From an uncultured Prevotella sp. (GTDB lineage Bacteria > Bacteroidota > Bacteroidia > Bacteroidales > Bacteroidaceae), in NCBI GenBank assembly GCA_900548585.1, contig URLI01000026.1:1-31234 (forward strand): a stretch of DNA of 31,234 nucleotides, in the 5' to 3' direction. This document shows positions 16,477-25,412 of this stretch, piece by piece. Under the pieces are notes generated by a model. That model was not told where the DNA came from. It ran no database searches and was given only the letters and a program-made list of their open reading frames with translations. A program made the position numbers and the translations under genes. Within the stretch, counting starts at the first letter, position 1; the number at the start of each line of letters is the position of its first letter.

Positions 16477-17427
16477 ATGAAAAAAAACAACTTTGTAACC
16501 ATTGCCGACCTGTCCAAGGAAAAGATAATGTATCTTATCGAGATGGCACAGCAATTCGAGAAGTACCCTAACCGTGAGTTGCTTAAGGGTAAGGTCGTCG
16601 CCACACTTTTCTTTGAGCCTTCCACGAGGACTCGCCTGAGTTTTGAGACCGCCGCAAACAGGCTCGGCGCGAGAGTGATCGGCTTTGCTGACCCGAAAGT
16701 GACGAGTGGTATGAAAGGCGAATCACTGAAAGACACCATTCTCATGGTGAGCAACTACGCAGACGTAATAGTGATGCGGCATTACATAGAAGGTGCTGCA
16801 CGATATGCAAGCGAGATTGCACCTGTCCCCATTGTCAACGCCGGGGACGGTGCGCACCAGCATCCCTCACAGTGCATGCTTGATCTATATACCATTTACC
16901 AGACGCAGGGCTCCCTCGACAATCTTAACATATTCCTCGTTGGGGACTTGAAATACGGCCGCACCGTACATTCGCTTATAATGGCAATGCGCCACTTCAA
17001 TCCAACGTTCCATTTCATAGCACCCGAAGAACTCGCCATGCCAAACGAATACAAACTATACTGCAAGGAAAACGGAATAAAATATGTTGAGCACCCGGAC
17101 TTCGACGAAAAGACAATAGCCGAGGCCGACCTGATATACATGACAAGAGTGCAGAAGGAAAGGTTCAGCGACTTGATGGAGTATGAAAGGGTGAAGAACG
17201 TGTACATACTAAAAGCCGACATGCTTGAATATGCCAAGCCTAACCTGAAAATACTGCACCCTCTGCCCCGCGTAAACGAAATAGCATACGATGTGGATGA
17301 CACCCCATACGCTTACTACATACAACAGGCCCGCAACGGACTTTATGCACGCGAGGCGATTATATGTGATGTTTTAGGGATAACCCTCGATGAGGTAAAG
17401 AATGACAAGACGATAATCAACAATTAA
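16477..17427 (+). CDS. pyrB: Aspartate carbamoyltransferase catalytic subunit
   Basis: The 316-residue protein catalyses the committed step of pyrimidine synthesis, carbamoyl phosphate plus L-aspartate to N-carbamoyl-L-aspartate. The carbamoyl phosphate site FEPSTRTR (46-53), the loop carrying K80 (MKGES), HQHPSQ (127-132) and the HPLPR aspartate-site loop (261-265) are all present. The regulatory chain gene follows after 5 bases. The pair should form the allosteric dodecamer inhibited by CTP. No leader peptide or attenuator like that of E. coli pyrBI is visible in the 116 bases between this gene and the PBP gene. Confidence 0.98.
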   Translation: MKKNNFVTIADLSKEKIMYLIEMAQQFEKYPNRELLKGKVVATLFFEPSTRTRLSFETAANRLGARVIGFADPKVTSGMKGESLKDTILMVSNYADVIVMRHYIEGAARYASEIAPVPIVNAGDGAHQHPSQCMLDLYTIYQTQGSLDNLNIFLVGDLKYGRTVHSLIMAMRHFNPTFHFIAPEELAMPNEYKLYCKENGIKYVEHPDFDEKTIAEADLIYMTRVQKERFSDLMEYERVKNVYILKADMLEYAKPNLKILHPLPRVNEIAYDVDDTPYAYYIQQARNGLYAREAIICDVLGITLDEVKNDKTIINN

Positions 17428-17432
17428 ACGTT

Positions 17433-17894
17433 ATGATTATGAACAAGAAGGAAAGACTGGTTGCCGCAATAGAAAACGGCACTGTTATCGACCACATACC
17501 CGCAGAAAAGACATTCCAGGTTGCGAGTCTTTTGGAATTGATGGATCTGAAGAGCATCGTCACAATAGGAAACAACTATGCCTCAAAAAAGGTTGGCAGG
17601 AAGGGAATTATAAAGGTGGAAAACAAATTCTTCACCGATGAGGAAATCTCAAGACTGTCTGTCGTTGCCCCCAACGTGGTACTTAACATCATAAAGGACT
17701 ATGAGGTGGTGGAGAAGAAGACCGTTGAAATCCCCGATGAACTTCGCGGCATTGTGAAATGCAAGAACCCGAAATGCGTCACCAACAACGAGCCTATGCA
17801 GACTGTATTCCATGTCGTTGACAAGACCAACGGGATGTTGAGATGCCACTATTGTGACGTGGAGCAGGAGATTGACAACGTGGAACTGTTGTGA
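17433..17894 (+). CDS. pyrI: Aspartate carbamoyltransferase regulatory subunit
   Basis: The 153-residue protein has the nucleotide-binding N-terminal domain and a C-terminal zinc domain. The zinc ligands C110-X4-C115-X22-C138-X2-C141 match the E. coli spacing exactly. It binds the catalytic trimer through the zinc domain and carries the CTP/ATP effector site. Two in-frame ATG codons exist (17433 and 17439); the second gives a more usual MNKKERL start, and the data do not decide. Its stop codon is 7 bases from the stop of the convergent lytic transglycosylase gene, leaving no room for a terminator between them. Confidence 0.97.
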   Translation: MIMNKKERLVAAIENGTVIDHIPAEKTFQVASLLELMDLKSIVTIGNNYASKKVGRKGIIKVENKFFTDEEISRLSVVAPNVVLNIIKDYEVVEKKTVEIPDELRGIVKCKNPKCVTNNEPMQTVFHVVDKTNGMLRCHYCDVEQEIDNVELL

Positions 17895-17901
17895 TGCAGA
17901 C

Positions 17902-19098
17902 CTACCTGCGCCGTCTCCCCTTATAGGCGTGATACCGTGCCATGACGGAACGGACATAATCTGTCGTCTCGCTGCTTCTCACATATCCGTGACGCACCAA
18001 AGGATCATTATAATATACTGGGTCACTCAGCGACGACAAATATCGTTCAACATCGCGCCATCGCTCGCCACTTGCTCCGTCCCTCCGCGCCAAGGCACGG
18101 GCATCCGAAACGTGTCCGGCTCCGCAATTATAGGCGGCAAGAATGAAATGAAGCCTTTCCTCAAAAGGATTGATGTCGGAATACAAGGAAGACAGTTGAG
18201 AAATCAGCCTTGCCGCTGTATGCACATTTGTCTCGGGGTCGAATATCCTGGCTGGCGTAACGCCGAACGAAAGAGCCGTCTGTGGCATTACCTGCATCAG
18301 TCCACAAGCACCAGCCCACGAATAAGCCTCCGGATTGAAAGCAGACTCCTGACAACATTGTGCGGCAAGCAGTTCCCAGTCGCAGCGTGCCACGGGAGCA
18401 TATTTTCTGAACAAGTCGTCCCAAGGTGACAATGCTCCATGTGGCACGGGCGGTATCTTGATCCTTCCAGACGGGTGTATTCCAACAATGCCATCGCCAA
18501 AGTGACCTCTTTTGTAAGCATATCCACCCGAACCATTTGGCGCATTCCCTCCCCATGTACCGAATGGAGATATAAGGTTAGTGTTGCTTCCAAGCGCAGC
18601 GACACCTTCTGCCATTAGCCTCTTTCCCCTTGAGGCATACCATTTGTTTATTTCGCCTGCCAGTTCCTCGCTTTGTGAAGAGACGACCCATTGACGGCTT
18701 CCGCCCTCCTCCTCAACTCCACAGAAACGGAGCTCTTCATCATCGACTTTCTGCATTGGAGTTATGATGATGTCTGCCTCACCGTCTTTCAACATCCTCT
18801 TCAGTTCGGCAGAGTCGCGGCATACCTGGACACGGAGCGTCACCCCAAGTTCGGCAGCAAAATTGTTGCAAAGCAAGTAATTCAGTCCGAGCCTTTCCCC
18901 ACGGTATTCATAATACGTGTCAGGACCAGAAAGTGTGGCTGCTATTATCTCGCCATTTGCAATAATGTCGCCCAATGTCAATGCTGCGCTGTCGGACGGC
19001 GAATCCCCCCAAGGCGGCAGTCCGCCTCCTGACGGGCTTACCGAACAGGAGGCGAACATTATCGCTGTGAAGATTATTGCCGCACCAACAGACTTCAT
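17902..19098 (-). CDS. MltF-like lytic transglycosylase lipoprotein
   Basis: The 398-residue protein has a signal sequence ending MFASC (C18), a good lipobox, so it is probably anchored in the outer membrane. A solute-binding-protein-like region (about 40-165) is followed by a C-terminal lysozyme-like SLT domain (about 235-385). That domain has the catalytic E251 in CCQESAFNP, the GLMQVMP motif (266-272) and an AYNCGAGHV motif. This is the MltF layout: an enzyme that cleaves peptidoglycan glycan strands to 1,6-anhydro products. The N-terminal domain is markedly shorter than in E. coli MltF and may be a single lobe. The start is 10 bases after the C69 gene, so it is the last gene of the cluster. 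Confidence 0.88.
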   Translation of the reverse strand: MKSVGAAIIFTAIMFASCSVSPSGGGLPPWGDSPSDSAALTLGDIIANGEIIAATLSGPDTYYEYRGERLGLNYLLCNNFAAELGVTLRVQVCRDSAELKRMLKDGEADIIITPMQKVDDEELRFCGVEEEGGSRQWVVSSQSEELAGEINKWYASRGKRLMAEGVAALGSNTNLISPFGTWGGNAPNGSGGYAYKRGHFGDGIVGIHPSGRIKIPPVPHGALSPWDDLFRKYAPVARCDWELLAAQCCQESAFNPEAYSWAGACGLMQVMPQTALSFGVTPARIFDPETNVHTAARLISQLSSLYSDINPFEERLHFILAAYNCGAGHVSDARALARRDGASGERWRDVERYLSSLSDPVYYNDPLVRHGYVRSSETTDYVRSVMARYHAYKGRRRR

Positions 19099-19108
19099 AT
19101 TTCATAAT

Positions 19109-20740
19109 TTATGGTTGGGCAAACTTATCCCCGGTTTCCTTGATAAGTTTTCTTGCATACTTCTCCGGAAATCCTGGACGCTTAACCCTTGCTCCAAGCC
19201 CCTCCGGCGTAAGCTCGAACTTTCCATTAACTTCTGGCTTTACAGCCATGTCGTTATATTTTACAATGAGATAAGTGGCAAGCTGCTTCCATCGTTCAAG
19301 CATCTGCTGAGCAGTCTCGTTGCTATAGTCATTAAGATATTTCCTTGATAACTCAGGATTCTGTCCGTGTAGTTGCAGGGCATGTTCTTCAACCTTCTTC
19401 TGATTTGTGAAATACTGATTTTCGAGTGAGTCACGCACAGCCTTAAGCGACGGGAACATCTGCGAATAACGTGGATAAACCATGTTGCTGACCCAGTTGC
19501 AAACCCAGAAAGCGTTGTCCATTGAGAACGTCACGGCATCAGCGCCTGGGGTGTTGTAACAATCCGGCTGAACAGTGTTGCAGCAATATATAGGCGTGTA
19601 TGCCACCATGTTACCGTCGTCATTTCCCCACCACATGCAACCGCCTATTTCGCGTGGAAGCCATGACCGCATCTGGCTGACGAGAGTGAAGCCAGTCTGC
19701 TGTGTGCTCACGGGACGCTCATTGAAATATTTATTTCCGTCAACCTCGAACGACAGGGGAGTCGGACGGTAAGGCATATCCCATATACCACCACCCATGT
19801 CGTTGTCGAGAGCGAACGGAGTTCCTTCGTAATGGTCGCGCATACAAGCCTCAATGTCCTGCACGCTGACCTTGCGGTTCGGTATTATCCAAAGCGGCAT
19901 AGGCTCTGCGTTTGGAACTTTGCCCATTGCGTAATCAAGATATGGCGTCATGTCTGCAAAGTGGTTGAAGAAACTCCATACGCGCGCCTCACAATATCTC
20001 CTTCCTCCGAAATCAGGTGCTGCGTATGCGGCATTGAACGAGAAATCCGCGTCCTTGCCTGAGAAAAAACCTTTTTCGCGTGCAAACTTTATGACATCCT
20101 TAGAATACATGACATTCTTCTTGTCCTTTTGGTCGAATGTAGTAATCCTGCTTTGGTTGGCATGTGCGCTTATGGCATTGTCAGGTATGCGCACGGCAAC
20201 CCACACCGCTCCCTTCTTGTCCGGTCCCTTGCCTATCATTTCCATTATCCAGGCCTCGTTGGCATCGCATATTGAGAAAGACTCTCCGCTCGAGTTGTAG
20301 CCATACTCGTCAACGAGCGATGTCATAACCTTTATTGCCTCGCGTGCAGACTTACTGCGCTGGAGTGCGATGTAGATCAGAGAACCATAGTCAAGTATCC
20401 CGGAATGATTTACAAGTTCCTCGCGTCCACCGAATGTCGTTTCGCAAATCGTAACCTGCCATTCATTGATATTACCTATCACATTATAAGTCTCGGCTGC
20501 CTCGGGAATTTCCCCATGATAAACGTTGTCGTCCCAGTCATAAATCTTGCGCATCTCTCCCTTCGCGTGTTTTGCTGCGGGGAAATGGCACAGTCCCTGG
20601 AACATGCCATAGTCGTCGGCATTGTAAGTGCAGATGACCGAGCCGTCGGCACTTGCCCCCTTGCCAACAATGAAATTAGTGCAAGCCATTGATATGCTTG
20701 CGCTGCAAAGAGCAGCCATTAAGAAAAATGTTTTCTTCAT
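19109..20740 (-). CDS. C69 family dipeptidase, exported
   Basis: The 543-residue protein belongs to peptidase family C69 (the U34/PepD type of Lactobacillus, different from the M20 PepD at 6085). The signal sequence MKKTFFLMAALCSASISMA is followed directly by C20-TNFIVGKGAS. C20 is the expected N-terminal nucleophile of this Ntn-hydrolase family, so signal peptide cleavage would itself expose the active-site cysteine. Further family features are the NADDYG and NHSGILDYGSLIYIALQR regions and ESFSICDANEAWIMEMIG. The likely location is the periplasm. The substrate could be peptides from food protein or from peptidoglycan; the flanking M23 peptidase and lytic transglycosylase favour the latter only by position. 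Confidence 0.9.
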   Translation of the reverse strand: MKKTFFLMAALCSASISMACTNFIVGKGASADGSVICTYNADDYGMFQGLCHFPAAKHAKGEMRKIYDWDDNVYHGEIPEAAETYNVIGNINEWQVTICETTFGGREELVNHSGILDYGSLIYIALQRSKSAREAIKVMTSLVDEYGYNSSGESFSICDANEAWIMEMIGKGPDKKGAVWVAVRIPDNAISAHANQSRITTFDQKDKKNVMYSKDVIKFAREKGFFSGKDADFSFNAAYAAPDFGGRRYCEARVWSFFNHFADMTPYLDYAMGKVPNAEPMPLWIIPNRKVSVQDIEACMRDHYEGTPFALDNDMGGGIWDMPYRPTPLSFEVDGNKYFNERPVSTQQTGFTLVSQMRSWLPREIGGCMWWGNDDGNMVAYTPIYCCNTVQPDCYNTPGADAVTFSMDNAFWVCNWVSNMVYPRYSQMFPSLKAVRDSLENQYFTNQKKVEEHALQLHGQNPELSRKYLNDYSNETAQQMLERWKQLATYLIVKYNDMAVKPEVNGKFELTPEGLGARVKRPGFPEKYARKLIKETGDKFAQP

Positions 20741-20805
20741 AACATTAGAATTAATATATTATTAAACAATTACATGCGCTGTTTGAATTAAGTTAAAAAG
20801 CAGTG

Positions 20806-22431
20806 TTAGTAAACCACTTTCCATTCACGTTTTATGGTATTCTTGCAGTTGTCTGCGGCACACACCGTTAGCGTCCTCTCCGAACCTTTGCGCTTTGCAG
20901 GAGTATCACAAAGACGACACCTCTTGTTTGCTGATTTCGGAACATCTTCAAACAAGACGAACTCACTGTCAATATATGCCTTGAAAGATGCCACTCCACT
21001 TTTACCGTCCGCAACGTTCACAACCAGATTCCCGTTTTTGCCCGATATCAAGCTCACCTCTGGTGGCGTGTCATCATAAACGACCTCATAACTTAGCCCG
21101 AGGTCACGCAAGCGTCCCTTAACCCATCCATTGTAATATTTTCCTCCCATGTATCGGTCGTATATGTCATGGCAAACAATGTAGTACTTATCTGTATTCC
21201 TGACATCATCCGCCAATACCCTCAGCCATATTTCGCCCCAGTCAAGAATTGGCGTGAGCCTGTCACTGAAAGTATATGCGGCAGAAATCCCGTGATGGCT
21301 TGCCGTCTCTCGCGGATTTACATATATGTCTCTTGCCAACAGCCTTTTTTTCAGTCTTAACATTACATCGGGACGTTTCAGTGTGTTAACTGCGCTACAA
21401 GAAAAGAAAGTCCCCTCAGGAATGCTTTTAGGCTCTATGGCCTGCCGCTTGCCGTTAACAACAAAATTATATTCCTTCTTGTTACCGAAGTAGTCGCACA
21501 CGATATATGTAAGTTTATAAGGACGCTCCTCGTTGAAATTAACAATACCCCTGTTGCCGTCAACAAATACCGCAGGCAGATTAACGCCTTTGTCAAGGAA
21601 AGACTTCATAAACCACATACGGTTTTCCATGTAATAATCAAAGTCGCCCCATGAATTTACCATCCTGTGTGTATTAACCGGAATACGGTTCACATTACTT
21701 TTGAACACGGTGTGACCATCGACAACAAGTGCCGAGTATCTTATGCCGAGACGGTTCCAACTGCCTTCCATGCGGTCCTCTGCATGAAATGCGAAGCCCA
21801 CCCTGCCCCATGCTGTCATTTCAGGCATATTGCCGGACATCCCGTGCCTCTGCTGCCGGCTGCTGCCACAGAACACGCCCTCCCCAGCAACCGGCATTGC
21901 CATCATGGCATCAACGGTGGGTGCGGTTTTGTCAATGACATACTTCCCGATGAAATCGAGTGGGTCGAGCGCGTCCCAAGTGCTGGTTTCGTGAACCTCA
22001 AGGTGAAGATGCGGCGCCGCACTCGCCCCGGAATTACCGCTTACGGCAATCAGCTGCCCTTCTGCAACGGGAAAATCCGTAGGACGCAACACCACGTCCG
22101 CAACATATTGCTGGTGTGCATATTGCCATTTCCTTACCATTGCCGCTATCTGCGGCGTGAAGCGCTGCAAATGGCAATACATGCTTGTATAACCATTCGG
22201 GTGCCTGACGTAAACGGCATTGCCGAAGCCACCCTTTCCCACCGTGACACGGCAGACATACCCATCTGCTATCGAGAAAATGGGTTTGCCCTCCACTTGT
22301 CCAGTCTTTATGTCGCATCCTGCATGGAAATGGTTGGGACGTGGCTCGCCGAAGTTTCCTGCCAGAATGATGCCATGATGGACAGGCTGAGAGAATGTCA
22401 GCACAGCACTCAGCAACAAAGATGTCAACAT
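20806..22431 (-). CDS. M23 family metallopeptidase
   Basis: The 541-residue protein has an N-terminal LytM/M23 domain right after a short hydrophobic signal (MLTSLLLSAVLTFS). The zinc and catalytic residues H36 and D40 (HAGCD) and H141 and H143 (HLHLEV) are present, so the domain should be an active endopeptidase rather than a degenerate one. An insertion of about 25 residues (about 95-120) lies inside the domain. The remaining 380 residues form an uncharacterised C-terminal region of probable beta-rich modules. The frame is open upstream to a TTG at 22503. The first ATG, 22431, overlaps the nadC stop by 7 bases and is the best start, although its signal lacks basic residues. Role: presumably cleavage of peptidoglycan cross-links. 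Confidence 0.88.
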   Translation of the reverse strand: MLTSLLLSAVLTFSQPVHHGIILAGNFGEPRPNHFHAGCDIKTGQVEGKPIFSIADGYVCRVTVGKGGFGNAVYVRHPNGYTSMYCHLQRFTPQIAAMVRKWQYAHQQYVADVVLRPTDFPVAEGQLIAVSGNSGASAAPHLHLEVHETSTWDALDPLDFIGKYVIDKTAPTVDAMMAMPVAGEGVFCGSSRQQRHGMSGNMPEMTAWGRVGFAFHAEDRMEGSWNRLGIRYSALVVDGHTVFKSNVNRIPVNTHRMVNSWGDFDYYMENRMWFMKSFLDKGVNLPAVFVDGNRGIVNFNEERPYKLTYIVCDYFGNKKEYNFVVNGKRQAIEPKSIPEGTFFSCSAVNTLKRPDVMLRLKKRLLARDIYVNPRETASHHGISAAYTFSDRLTPILDWGEIWLRVLADDVRNTDKYYIVCHDIYDRYMGGKYYNGWVKGRLRDLGLSYEVVYDDTPPEVSLISGKNGNLVVNVADGKSGVASFKAYIDSEFVLFEDVPKSANKRCRLCDTPAKRKGSERTLTVCAADNCKNTIKREWKVVY

Positions 22432-23273
22432 GCCTTGAAACTCATGTCGAGCCCTTTCACGGAATGTGTCAACGCGCCTACCGACACGAAATCCACACCA
22501 CAATCCGCATAGTCGCGTATGGTTTCCAATGTTATACCGCCGCTCGACTCCGTTTCATACTTGCCTCCGATAACACATACTGCTTTCTTCGTGTCTGCAA
22601 CACTGAAGTTGTCCAGCATTATCCTGTCAACACCTCCATGCTCCATCACTTGGTGCAACTCGTCGAACGAGCGCACCTCTATCTCTATCTTCAGTTTCAG
22701 TCCCTTTTCTTCAAGATATTCGTGACAGCGGTTTATTGCATTGCTTATTCCTCCGGAAAAATCGATATGGTTGTCCTTCAGGAGTATCATGTCAAAAAGT
22801 CCGATGCGGTGGTTGACACCCCCGCCAATCTTTACAGCCTGCTTCTCAAGCATCCTCATACCCGGCGTTGTCTTGCGGGTGTCAAGCACCCGGGTCTTGG
22901 TGCCCCTGAGTTTTTCCACATAGACATTTGTCATTGTGGCGATGCCGCTCATTCTCTGCATTATGTTAAGCATCAACCGCTCCGTCTGGAGCAGCGAGCG
23001 CGTCTTGCCGCTTACAATCATAGCCACATCACCTTTTTTCACCCTCGAGCCATCGTGCATAAGCACTTCCACCTTCATGGTGGGATCGAAGCGCGCGAAC
23101 ACCTTCTTTGCGACTTCGATTCCTGCAAGTATTCCGTCTTCCTTTATCAGGAGTTTGCTGCTGCCGGTGGCATCTTCAGGGATGCAACACAGCGTTGTGT
23201 GATCCCCGTCGCCAATATCCTCCGAGAACGCCAAGTCAATCAGCCTGTCTTCCAATTCCTCTACCGATAACAT
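22425..23273 (-). CDS. nadC: Nicotinate-nucleotide diphosphorylase (carboxylating)
   Basis: The 282-residue protein converts quinolinate and PRPP to nicotinate mononucleotide in de novo NAD synthesis. Typical motifs are present: GDGDHTT (21-27), DTRKTTPG (131-138), GGGVNHR (150-156), LLKDNH (164-169) and the C-terminal GVDFVSVGALTHS phosphate-binding loop. nadA and nadB are not in this window. Its stop overlaps the M23 gene start by 7 bases and it begins 25 bases after the beta-barrel gene, so it sits inside an envelope-related cluster with no obvious metabolic partner. Confidence 0.97.
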   Translation of the reverse strand: MLSVEELEDRLIDLAFSEDIGDGDHTTLCCIPEDATGSSKLLIKEDGILAGIEVAKKVFARFDPTMKVEVLMHDGSRVKKGDVAMIVSGKTRSLLQTERLMLNIMQRMSGIATMTNVYVEKLRGTKTRVLDTRKTTPGMRMLEKQAVKIGGGVNHRIGLFDMILLKDNHIDFSGGISNAINRCHEYLEEKGLKLKIEIEVRSFDELHQVMEHGGVDRIMLDNFSVADTKKAVCVIGGKYETESSGGITLETIRDYADCGVDFVSVGALTHSVKGLDMSFKAC

Positions 23274-23298
23274 GCCAGTGAATTTTATAGTTGACTTT

Positions 23299-23793
23299 TT
23301 AATCCTTGAACAAATAAACGCCTATGCCGAGACGCGCTCCGAACTTGCTGTAATCCGAGTGCCGGCGGAACGACTGGTCATAATACAATGACGGCTCTAT
23401 TGTAACGGTGCGGCTCACGAAGAAGGCATACCCCACTTCTATTCCCGGCATGATGTCGTTATAATTGTGATTGGCATGAAGCAATTTCACATTGGCGCCA
23501 AGATACAGGCCGTTCTGGATTATATAGTATCGCCCTCCTGCGCCAATAGTGAAATCCGTCGGCGCGTCATCCCTGCCTGTATAATCCACAGCAGCACTCG
23601 CCTTCAGCATGACATTGTCCATGATTAAATACCCTCCCTGCGCTTCCAGGCCGAAATGGAATTTGTCCAGGCCACTGTAGCTCATGTCGATTCCCGTCAG
23701 TGAAGCGCCGAGATAAATCTTGCCTTTTTCAAACTGTGCATTGGCTGACAACGAAACAACCAAAGCAATGATGAACATTGTTATTTTCTTCAT
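23299..23793 (-). CDS. Small outer membrane beta-barrel protein
   Basis: The 164-residue protein has a clear signal peptide (MKKITMFIIALVVSLSANA, cleavage before Q20). It is followed by alternating hydrophobic/polar strands rich in glycine and aromatic residues (GKIYLGASL, FHFGLEAQGGYLI, TIGAGGRYYI, GLYLGANVKLL, GIEVGYAFFV) and ends ARLGIGVYLFKD. The pattern fits an eight-stranded barrel of the OmpA/OmpX or PorT-like size class. No enzymatic motif is seen. It lies 16 bases after the CstA-like gene and 25 before nadC. The function is unknown. Confidence 0.85.
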   Translation of the reverse strand: MKKITMFIIALVVSLSANAQFEKGKIYLGASLTGIDMSYSGLDKFHFGLEAQGGYLIMDNVMLKASAAVDYTGRDDAPTDFTIGAGGRYYIIQNGLYLGANVKLLHANHNYNDIMPGIEVGYAFFVSRTVTIEPSLYYDQSFRRHSDYSKFGARLGIGVYLFKD

Positions 23794-23809
23794 ACCATCA
23801 ATTTTTTAT

Positions 23810-25306
23810 TCATTTTTTCAATTCAGGTTTATTCGCATTCGCCCTAATGTTTTTCCAATAAAAGAACCACGCGAACGATATTATCAGTATAGCGCCTGCA
23901 GAGCCATAGCCATATTCCATCGACATGCCAAAGCCATTATTGGAAACGATGATAAAGGTCGTGCAAACAATAGTCATAAACACTGCGGGGATAAGGGTAA
24001 TCATGTATGGTTTCTTCTCACGGACAAGATATACCGTGATCGCCCACAACGTGAAAACAGACAATGTCTGGTTGCTCCAACCGAAATATTGCCATATAGT
24101 GTTGAACCCGTCTGGATTATTTACCTGCCAAAAGAGGAACGCTATCGATGCCGCGAACAAAGGCACTGCAACAATAAGGCGTTTTGTCATTGACCGCTGT
24201 TCCAGATGGATGAACTCAGCAATTATCAGACGCGCGCTACGGAATGCCGTGTCACCACTTGTTATCGGCGCGGCAACCACACCGAGCAGGGCAAGTATTC
24301 CACCGAACACACCGAGCCATCCGTTGCACACGAGTTTTACAACAGTGGGTGCGTCGAAGAACTGTATCAGGGTCTTTCCACTTTGCTCATATTGCATCAC
24401 CAGGTCTGCCGGGGCAACGTCCTTCCAGCCATCGTAGAAAAAGAAATAGGAGGAAACAGTCGCCCATATCAGAGCCACGATGCCCTCTGTTATCATCGCT
24501 CCGTAAAACACCGGCCGGCCCATCTTCTCATTCTTGACGCAACGGGCCATCAGTGGACTTTGTGTGCCGTGGAAACCGCTTATCGCGCCACAGGCTATGG
24601 TTATGAACAGTGCCGGGAATATCGTGCCTTTCATTCCGAATTTATCCGCGCCGAGATTTCCCATGCCGTCCCATATCTCAGGCAACTGCGGGTTCTTGAC
24701 AAACAGTCCCACCATGAGTGCGGTTGCCATGAAAATGAGTGAGAATGCAAACAATGGGTATATCCTGCCTATAATCTTGTCAATCGGAAGAAGCGTTGCA
24801 ATGACATAATAGACAAAGATTATTAGAATCCACACAAGCTTGCCAGCCCAGATGTCACCAAGGATTATGGCAGGGCTGTATACAAAGACCACGCCCACCA
24901 TTATAAGCAGGAAAACACTGAAGACAAGCATCACCTTCTTGACATTGTTGCCAAGGAATATGCCAACAAGCCCTGGCAGACCGCAGCCATTGTTACGCAT
25001 AGATAGCATTCCCGAAAAATAATCGTGCGTGGCTCCGGCAAAGATGCATCCCAGCACAATCCACAGATATGCCGATGTGCCGAACCACATTCCCATTATT
25101 GCGCCGAACACCGGGCCAGTCCCGGCGATGTTGAGGAATTGAATCATAAACACCTTCCATGTTGGAAGAGCGACGAAATCCACTCCGTCGTTTATTTTCA
25201 CGGCAGGAGTATTCCTGTCATCAGGAGAGAAAACCCTCTCGACCAACTTACCATATATGAAATACCCCAAAATGAGTATCACAAGGCTTATAACAAAAGT
25301 AATCAT
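23810..25306 (-). CDS. CstA family carbon starvation/peptide or pyruvate transporter
   Basis: The 498-residue inner membrane protein has about a dozen hydrophobic helices. It carries the CstA family motifs GTGPVFGAIMG (about 63-73), SGFHGTQSPLMARC and TSGDTAFRSARL. Family members in E. coli transport peptides (CstA) or pyruvate (BtsT). This is the shorter form of about 500 residues common in Bacteroidota, lacking the extra C-terminal helices of the 700-residue E. coli proteins. It is the first gene of the long minus-strand cluster, with a consensus promoter upstream. The substrate cannot be told from sequence. Confidence 0.92.
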   Translation of the reverse strand: MITFVISLVILILGYFIYGKLVERVFSPDDRNTPAVKINDGVDFVALPTWKVFMIQFLNIAGTGPVFGAIMGMWFGTSAYLWIVLGCIFAGATHDYFSGMLSMRNNGCGLPGLVGIFLGNNVKKVMLVFSVFLLIMVGVVFVYSPAIILGDIWAGKLVWILIIFVYYVIATLLPIDKIIGRIYPLFAFSLIFMATALMVGLFVKNPQLPEIWDGMGNLGADKFGMKGTIFPALFITIACGAISGFHGTQSPLMARCVKNEKMGRPVFYGAMITEGIVALIWATVSSYFFFYDGWKDVAPADLVMQYEQSGKTLIQFFDAPTVVKLVCNGWLGVFGGILALLGVVAAPITSGDTAFRSARLIIAEFIHLEQRSMTKRLIVAVPLFAASIAFLFWQVNNPDGFNTIWQYFGWSNQTLSVFTLWAITVYLVREKKPYMITLIPAVFMTIVCTTFIIVSNNGFGMSMEYGYGSAGAILIISFAWFFYWKNIRANANKPELKK

Positions 25307-25345
25307 TGCGTGTTTACAACTCCTTTATTTATTAAAAACTGAGTG

Positions 25346-25376
25346 CAAAGATACTATTTTTTATCAAACATGCAAA
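25346..25376 (-). promoter_or_regulatory. Promoter of the CstA-to-MltF cluster
   Basis: On the minus strand TTTG (25373-25376), 19 bases, then TATCTTTG (25346-25353) match the Bacteroidota consensus exactly. The CstA-like start codon is about 40 bases downstream. Confidence 0.75.
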
Positions 25377-25395
25377 GGATTGCCGGAAATATCGC

Positions 25396-25403
25396 TAACT
25401 TTG
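25396..25403 (+). promoter_or_regulatory. Possible -7 box of the GHL10 gene
   Basis: TAACTTTG fits TAnnTTTG and lies 9 bases before the ATG at 25413, which would give a nearly leaderless transcript. No TTTG is seen at the proper distance upstream; that space is shared with the divergent promoter of the CstA-like gene. Confidence 0.4.
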
Positions 25404-25412
25404 CAAACGATT

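Noticed and set aside
21667..23270. Long plus-strand frames (281 and 291 codons) antisense to the M23 gene and nadC
   Set aside because: Compositional shadows of two well-supported genes; no motif or signal sequence and no promoter in front.
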